The notes beneath the pieces were generated by a model, which ran no database searches, had not been told where the DNA came from, and saw nothing but the letters and a program-made list of their open reading frames with translations. A stretch of 44,808 nucleotides of DNA. Source: Oscillibacter sp. GTDB taxonomy: Bacteria > Bacillota > Clostridia > Oscillospirales > Oscillospiraceae. The stretch covers positions 1 through 44,808 of the forward strand of contig JAAWGR010000016.1 in assembly GCA_022795445.1 (NCBI GenBank). Reading direction: 5' to 3'. Numbering within the stretch: the first letter of the stretch is position 1; the number at the start of each line of letters is the position of its first letter. This document shows, piece by piece, positions 40,666 through 44,808 of the stretch. A program made the translations under genes and the position numbers.

Positions 40666-41538
40666 ATGCGAAAAATAGATCTTCATGTACACGCTGGGCC
40701 CTCGGTCATGCCCCGTGCGGTAGATGCGGCGGAAATGCTGCTGGAGGCGGAAAAAAGCGATTACAGGGCCATTGTGATCAAAGACCACTATTTCCCCACC
40801 ATGATGTCTGCCGACCAGGTAGAAAAGCATGTTGGCAGCGGGAAATGCCGGGTGTTTGGCGGGATTGCGCTGAATAACTCTGTTGGAGGCATCCGTTTGA
40901 AAGCCGTGGATGCCGCCTGTGCCCTGGGTGCGAAGCTGGTTTGGATGCCGACGGTCTCCGCCTTGCGGCATAAGGAAATGCACTCCGGCAAGGGGCTGGC
41001 GTTCCCCAGCAGCCAAGGAATGCAGGTGGCAGAAGAGACGATTTATTATTTGGATGAAGCGGGAAACCTGAAGCCGGAAGTGTTGGCGGTGCTGGACTAT
41101 CTGGCGAAACACCCCGACGTGATTCTGGGTACGGGCCACGGCAGCCGCAGCGAGATCGACGCCCTGATTCATGCAGCAGCTGAGCGGGGTATTCAGCGGA
41201 TTCTGGTGAATCATCCCCACTACATGATCGGCGCATCTGTAGAAGATATGGCAGCGTGGAGCCGTCTGGGAGCATTTATTGAGCTGAATGCTACCGTATT
41301 TGTACCGGAGTCCCGGTTCTGCACCAACGATATCCGGGAGACGAAAGAAATTGTTGATGCTGTGGGGTTGGAAAAGATTGTTGTCGATTCCGACTATGGG
41401 CAGAACAAAAACGGCAGTCCGGTCGCTGGGTTGGATGCTTTCATTGATATGGTTCAAAAGACTTGCGGGTTAGATGAAGACCAGCTGGATTTGATCTGCT
41501 ATCGGAATCCCGCATGGCTTTTGGGAATGGAAGTATAA
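40666..41538 (+). CDS. DUF6282-type metal-dependent amidohydrolase
   Basis: A 290-residue TIM-barrel hydrolase. N-terminal 'KIDLHVHAGPS' (metal-binding HxH at residues 6 and 8) and 'AIVIKDHYFPT', then 'ALRHKEMHSGKGL', 'ILGTGHGSRSEI' and 'LVNHPHYMIG', with the Asp of 'VVDSDYGQN' closing the metal site. DUF6282 proteins are amidohydrolase-like and mostly uncharacterised. It probably opens a ring or splits an amide made by the neighbouring enzymes; this is inference. Confidence 0.82.
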   Translation: MRKIDLHVHAGPSVMPRAVDAAEMLLEAEKSDYRAIVIKDHYFPTMMSADQVEKHVGSGKCRVFGGIALNNSVGGIRLKAVDAACALGAKLVWMPTVSALRHKEMHSGKGLAFPSSQGMQVAEETIYYLDEAGNLKPEVLAVLDYLAKHPDVILGTGHGSRSEIDALIHAAAERGIQRILVNHPHYMIGASVEDMAAWSRLGAFIELNATVFVPESRFCTNDIRETKEIVDAVGLEKIVVDSDYGQNKNGSPVAGLDAFIDMVQKTCGLDEDQLDLICYRNPAWLLGMEV

Positions 41539-41578
41539 GATAGAAGGATAAAGCAGACATTTGGAAAGGAGTATTCAC

Positions 41579-41914
41579 ATGACTTACAACTGTGCAAATT
41601 GGGAGGAACTTCCTTGGGTTGAGGTACGGCCCGGCGTTCGCCGGAAAGCGTTTACTGGAGAGGGTGCAACGTTTGCTATGAATGAACTTCAGCCTCACCA
41701 CGAGCCGAAGCCTCATCAACATCCCTATGAGCAGATCGCCTATATTGCTTCCGGCGTTTGCGACTACCACATCGAAGACCAGGTGTTCCGACTGACTCCG
41801 GGCGGTATGCTGGTTATTCCTCCCAATCGAATGCACTATGCGGAAGTGATCGGCGATGAGGTGCTGATCAACTTTGATATTTTCACGCCGAAGCGGGAGG
41901 AATATGTGAAATGA
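41579..41914 (+). CDS. Small cupin-domain protein
   Basis: A 111-residue single-cupin protein. Cupin motif 1 is 'PHHEPKPHQHPYEQIAYIASG' (metal-binding histidines and Glu), and motif 2 is 'LTPGGMLVIPPNRMHYAEVIG' with His. ATG 41579 is preceded by AAAGGAG; the TTG at 41561 is not needed. Its last codons overlap the next gene (4 bp). Such stand-alone cupins are dioxygenases, isomerases or sugar/lyase enzymes; here an isomerase or lyase step is more likely in an anaerobe. Confidence 0.85.
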   Translation: MTYNCANWEELPWVEVRPGVRRKAFTGEGATFAMNELQPHHEPKPHQHPYEQIAYIASGVCDYHIEDQVFRLTPGGMLVIPPNRMHYAEVIGDEVLINFDIFTPKREEYVK

Positions 41915-42675
41915 TTGCGGCTGAGCTGAAAGCAGACCTGCACGCGGGAAGACCCAAAATCGGTACCTTTGTGAAGCTGGCAAACCCCACTGTGGTTGAG
42001 GCGCTGGGACTGGCTGGACTGGACTTTACGGTCATTGATACGGAGCATGCGCCCTGCGACCAGATGCTTTTGCTGGAACTGGTGCGGGCGGCGGACAGCG
42101 TTTCCCTACCCACAATTGTACGTGTGGCGGACGGTTCCGAGGCACAGATTTTAAAAGCGCTGGACATCGGCGCTTCCGGTGTACAGATTCCCGGCTTATC
42201 CACTTTAGAAACCGTCCGGGATGCGGTTTCTTATACAAAGTATGCCCCCCAAGGGCAGCGTGGCCTTTCCTTCGCCCAGCGGTCGGCCGCGTATGGAAAC
42301 TGCGACAAAAAGGAATACATGGAAACTTCAAATGCAGGTTTGATCAATGTAGTGCATATCGAAAATAGAGAGATGGCGGCACAGGCAGAAACTCTGTGTG
42401 AAATGGATGCCATTGATGTGCTGTTTATCGGTCCAATGGATATTAGCCAGTCCCTTGGACATCCTGGGGAACCAACACATCCAGACGTTGCGAAAGTGGT
42501 GGATGAAGTCATCCGGGTTTGCCTGGCGAAAGGGAAACCCTATGGCATTTTTGTTGGCACGCCACAGATGGCACAGAAATATGTGGATCGGGGCGCGGCC
42601 TACATCGCCTTAGCATCTGATATTGCATTCCTTACAGAGGGGTATAAAAACCTGAGAACGCAAATCCAACTGTAG
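41911..42675 (+). CDS. HpcH/HpaI-family (2-keto-3-deoxy acid) aldolase
   Basis: A 254-residue class II aldolase of the HpcH/HpaI/citrate-lyase-beta family, cleaving 2-oxo-4-hydroxy acids into pyruvate plus an aldehyde or keto acid. Active-site features: His46 in 'TEHAPCD', Arg71 in 'IVRVADG', metal-binding Glu in 'VVHIENREM' and Asp in 'LFIGPMDISQSLG'. The ATGA overlap with the cupin gene shows coupling. Last gene of the operon; it would release pyruvate as the end product. Confidence 0.92.
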   Translation: MIAAELKADLHAGRPKIGTFVKLANPTVVEALGLAGLDFTVIDTEHAPCDQMLLLELVRAADSVSLPTIVRVADGSEAQILKALDIGASGVQIPGLSTLETVRDAVSYTKYAPQGQRGLSFAQRSAAYGNCDKKEYMETSNAGLINVVHIENREMAAQAETLCEMDAIDVLFIGPMDISQSLGHPGEPTHPDVAKVVDEVIRVCLAKGKPYGIFVGTPQMAQKYVDRGAAYIALASDIAFLTEGYKNLRTQIQL

Positions 42676-42757
42676 CACAGGTTGACTGACAGATAAGCCG
42701 CAAGCGCTGCACAAAGTATGGCTGTAATTATTTAATTGATATTTTCCTTTTAATGGG

Positions 42758-42803
42758 AAAAGCAGATGCACCAGTTTGGTATAGGCTGGTGCATCTGCTT
42801 TGT
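42758..42803. terminator. Terminator at the end of the aldolase operon
   Basis: Perfect 15-bp stem AAAGCAGATGCACCA (42759-42773) / TGGTGCATCTGCTTT (42787-42801), loop 13 bases; the T-run is modest. Confidence 0.75.
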
Positions 42804-42939
42804 TGACATTCTGAAGATGCAGAAACGTTTATATGGGTGTATAGCAGACCAAATCCACGAAACATATATGCCAAAACATTAGAATGAAAAAACCAAGGAA
42901 GAAACCGAGGCCAGGAGCGGTAATTGAAGAAGCAGTCGG

Positions 42940-43959
42940 TTATTCCAACTTTGCAATGCTTGCATCATTAAGAATGTTTATGGGTGGTTTGTTACAAAAT
43001 TCCATTGGTGCGAACAAAAAATGGTAGTTTTCACAATCCAAAAATGTTTGGCCAAAGATCTTATGAGCATTGTACTTTGCTATGTTCTTGTGTCCATTGA
43101 CACCCAAATAACGGCACATGCTCTTTTTACAAGAAATGGGATTGGAGCAGAGTGTGAGAAAGTAAAAATTCGGCCGGCCGACAATATCGCAGGGCTGTAT
43201 CTCTGCACATGCAACAGGAATCCCAAGTTTTTTCTTATTCGAGAGCGTTTGGCAGATTTCTTCCTTCAATTTGTTGAATTGCGTTGTTTTCTCAAATCGA
43301 TAAAAGTCTGCCAGATGTCCTACGACCCCACTACCTAAGCTTCCATGGTATTGATCAATCCTGAAAGCGCCTTTTTCAATCTGCTCTCGAAGCCACAAAT
43401 CTTCCTCTTTAGGGAATTCACTTTTATATCCCTTAGAGCCTATTTTTAATTCAATTAAAGCTGCGTCGTGCAGACCGCTGCTGTTTGGACTTCGGGAAAG
43501 CGCGACAATATCAAAACGCCCATAGCATGGCTCGTTGCTGATCTGCCGTTGCTGCACATACTCCATATCAACACAATACCAGACGGAATTGGGATTTCGG
43601 TTGGTTGCCATCATGAAATTTTGCTGTGCGATTTTTTCGTCCCAACCCTTGCCGGACTGCTGATGGGTTTGAATATATGCAAGGATTTTATCAAATTGGT
43701 CAAGATATATATCCAAAGGAACGGTTTTATATCCTTCGGTATCTTCTCCTAAATATTTACAATGCGTTTCAATTTTTAAGGTCCCTTTGCTCAAAAAAGA
43801 TAATTTACCCGCACTGACACCATGATAGTACAGATTAAAGTATCCATTTCGGATGCCAAAAAAGATATCGTCACGCCGCAAAATGTCCATCAGTTTTTGG
43901 CTGTTCTGAATGATAGCAATCTGTTTGTCGGATAAGCCGCGCTGCATGGAATCGGACAT
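42940..43959 (-). CDS. PD-(D/E)XK-like nuclease-fold protein, orphan
   Basis: A 339-residue soluble protein of unknown family. A central block 'GRFDIVALSRSPNSSGLHD' followed by 'AALIELKIGS' gives Asp150 and Glu170-x-Lys172, the D-(x)n-E-x-K signature of PD-(D/E)XK nucleases; Glu133 in 'DMEYV' could complete the site. Nothing else in it is recognised. Composition is more A/T-rich than neighbouring genes, suggesting separate origin. Start ATG 43959 has AAAGGAG 10 bp upstream; an ATG 9 bp upstream is in another frame. It is alone, with its own promoter, and is flanked by hypothetical genes. Confidence 0.7.
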   Translation of the reverse strand: MSDSMQRGLSDKQIAIIQNSQKLMDILRRDDIFFGIRNGYFNLYYHGVSAGKLSFLSKGTLKIETHCKYLGEDTEGYKTVPLDIYLDQFDKILAYIQTHQQSGKGWDEKIAQQNFMMATNRNPNSVWYCVDMEYVQQRQISNEPCYGRFDIVALSRSPNSSGLHDAALIELKIGSKGYKSEFPKEEDLWLREQIEKGAFRIDQYHGSLGSGVVGHLADFYRFEKTTQFNKLKEEICQTLSNKKKLGIPVACAEIQPCDIVGRPNFYFLTLCSNPISCKKSMCRYLGVNGHKNIAKYNAHKIFGQTFLDCENYHFLFAPMEFCNKPPINILNDASIAKLE

Positions 43960-43988
43960 AAATCCATGGCTCCTTTCTGTTTGCCTAA

Positions 43989-44018
43989 AGTATAACAGGG
44001 AATATTTTTTTTTGGCAA
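43989..44018 (-). promoter_or_regulatory. Promoter of the orphan nuclease-like gene
   Basis: Minus strand: -35 TTGCCA (44013-44018), 18 bp including an A-run, -10 TATACT (43989-43994). Confidence 0.65.
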
Positions 44019-44114
44019 CCCAAAAGGCGGCGCTACGTCTGTCTGTCTTTCCTGTAAAAAGTATGTTATACTGACAGCAGAACATCTGGGCCGTACCTTG
44101 AAAGGAGAATCAAA

Positions 44115-44555
44115 ATGAGCGATCAAAGGCCAGGCAACGCGTGTATTCAAATTGGAAGCATTTTTAAATCCAGTGTTCAAGGGGAATGCGGCAGTTCGTA
44201 TGTCTATTATCAAGTCGTAGGGCTGCGAGGCAAAACGCTGGTGGAGCTGCGGAAACTTCAGACGGAGGAATATGTAGACGAACGGTGCAGGACTTCCCAG
44301 TGGACTTGGCATGTTTGGCGCCGCCCTTTGCCTGGACGATTTGCAACCGATGCCGAAGTGTTTACGGTTCGGGCATTGGAACCTGATGAAATCGACGGCT
44401 GCAACTATCTTCAGGGGCGCGGAGAGGACAGCTGGCTTTATTTGCGGGAAGTACAGGCAGATGATGAAAGTATCATAGCTGGCGATGACGGCGGTTACGC
44501 CCGTCTCGCTTTGCTGAAAGAGGGAAAACTGCCGTCATGGGCGGATGTTCCTTAA
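44115..44555 (+). CDS. Hypothetical protein (146 aa)
   Basis: A 146-residue acidic cytosolic protein with no membrane segment or known motif. 'GSIFKSSVQGECGSSYVYYQVVGLRGKTLVELRKLQTEEY' could be a small beta-barrel (SH3-like) fold; 'WTWHVWRRPLPGRF' follows. AAAGGAGAA lies 7 bp before the ATG. Divergent from the nuclease-like gene; no family recognised. Confidence 0.7.
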   Translation: MSDQRPGNACIQIGSIFKSSVQGECGSSYVYYQVVGLRGKTLVELRKLQTEEYVDERCRTSQWTWHVWRRPLPGRFATDAEVFTVRALEPDEIDGCNYLQGRGEDSWLYLREVQADDESIIAGDDGGYARLALLKEGKLPSWADVP

Positions 44556-44655
44556 CCAAAACCTCCCAACCGCCGATGGAGCAGCCCGGCGCTGGATGGG
44601 AGAACAGAGAACTGGCCATATGGTACAATATAATGAACAGAAAGCAGGTGACAAT

Positions 44656-44808
44656 ATGATTGGTGCGATTATCGGAGATATTGTCGGGTCCAGGTTTGAG
44701 TGGAACAATTTTTTCAAGGCGCGGGATGATGACGCCATGAAAGCCGCCTTTGCCGAGTACACCGCCAAGACCATACGCCGCAAGGCCCCGGAGAAGCCGT
44801 CTGTCCGG
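44656..44808 (+). CDS. ADP-ribosylglycohydrolase family protein, N-terminal part
   Basis: The first 51 codons of a gene running off the window. 'MIGAIIGDIVGSRFEW' is the standard N-terminus of ADP-ribosylglycohydrolases (removal of ADP-ribose from proteins). The next block normally contains an FTDDT metal motif about 25-30 residues in; here the chain runs 'NNFFKARDDDAMKAAFAEY' instead, similar to the segment that usually follows FTDDT. So the metal motif may be deleted or displaced. AGGTG lies 6 bp before the ATG. Confidence 0.75.
   Translation, partial: MIGAIIGDIVGSRFEWNNFFKARDDDAMKAAFAEYTAKTIRRKAPEKPSVR

Noticed and set aside
39955-41457. 500-codon minus-strand frame
   Set aside because: Antisense to the PreA-like and DUF6282 genes, which have clear motifs, ribosome sites and operon spacing; the frame itself has no recognisable domain.

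Overview
The window looks like the chromosome of an anaerobic, peptide- and amino-acid-fermenting Firmicute of class Clostridia, probably a gut Oscillospiraceae-type organism. This is inferred from S-layer homology repeats, strong AGGAGG ribosome sites, ferredoxin-linked 2-oxoacid oxidoreductases, Ptb/Buk and NhaC. The species cannot be read from the sequence. No tRNA, rRNA, CRISPR array, insertion sequence or phage gene was found.

Layout. 1-7.5 kb is mixed housekeeping: the 3' end of an SLH surface protein, rpiB, a 50-residue DUF4177-like protein, an M29 aminopeptidase followed by a gamma-carbonic-anhydrase-like protein and an AI-2E-type exporter, a small membrane protein behind a perfect-consensus promoter, and a sigma factor/anti-sigma/lipoprotein trio. 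A gene-poor stretch (7.44-8.10 kb) leads into the plus-strand block 8.1-17.6 kb: an ATC-hydrolase-like protein, a complete Opp/Dpp peptide ABC transporter, a PepD-type dipeptidase and a YtcJ-type amidohydrolase. Converging on it, on the minus strand (23.8-17.8 kb), are korAB, korC, sucC, sucD, a ferredoxin and an aminotransferase. This set is expected to turn 2-oxoacids into acyl-CoA and then acid plus ATP. Next come an N-acyl-D-amino-acid deacylase (minus) and, divergent from it, an M20 peptidase, an alanine-racemase-fold protein and a YczE-type membrane protein, then a FadR-type GntR regulator.

The most striking signal is a shared operator. The tandem motif GTCGAY-N8-GTCGAY sits just downstream of the -10 at about 7.87 kb and 25.61 kb, with a half-degenerate copy at 23.92 kb, so every transcription unit of this 21-kb block (peptide import, deacylation, racemase-like protein, Kor/SucCD) carries it. 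The core TTGTCGACAA fits the FadR/GntR operator consensus, and a FadR/GntR gene closes the block. I read this as one regulon for using (N-acyl-/D-) amino acids or peptides. The racemase-like enzyme in it lacks both active-site tyrosines of classical alanine racemase.

A second amino-acid module follows: ptb-buk (minus), divergent from iorA-iorB-gdhA (plus), then a YheO-type PAS/HTH regulator. From 36.8 to 42.7 kb lies an aminotransferase, NhaC, a PreA-like flavoprotein with two [4Fe-4S] sites, a DUF6282-type amidohydrolase, a cupin and an HpaI-type aldolase. This is a compact catabolic operon whose substrate I cannot name. The end holds an orphan PD-(D/E)XK-like protein, a hypothetical protein and the start of an unusual ADP-ribosylglycohydrolase-like gene cut by the window edge.
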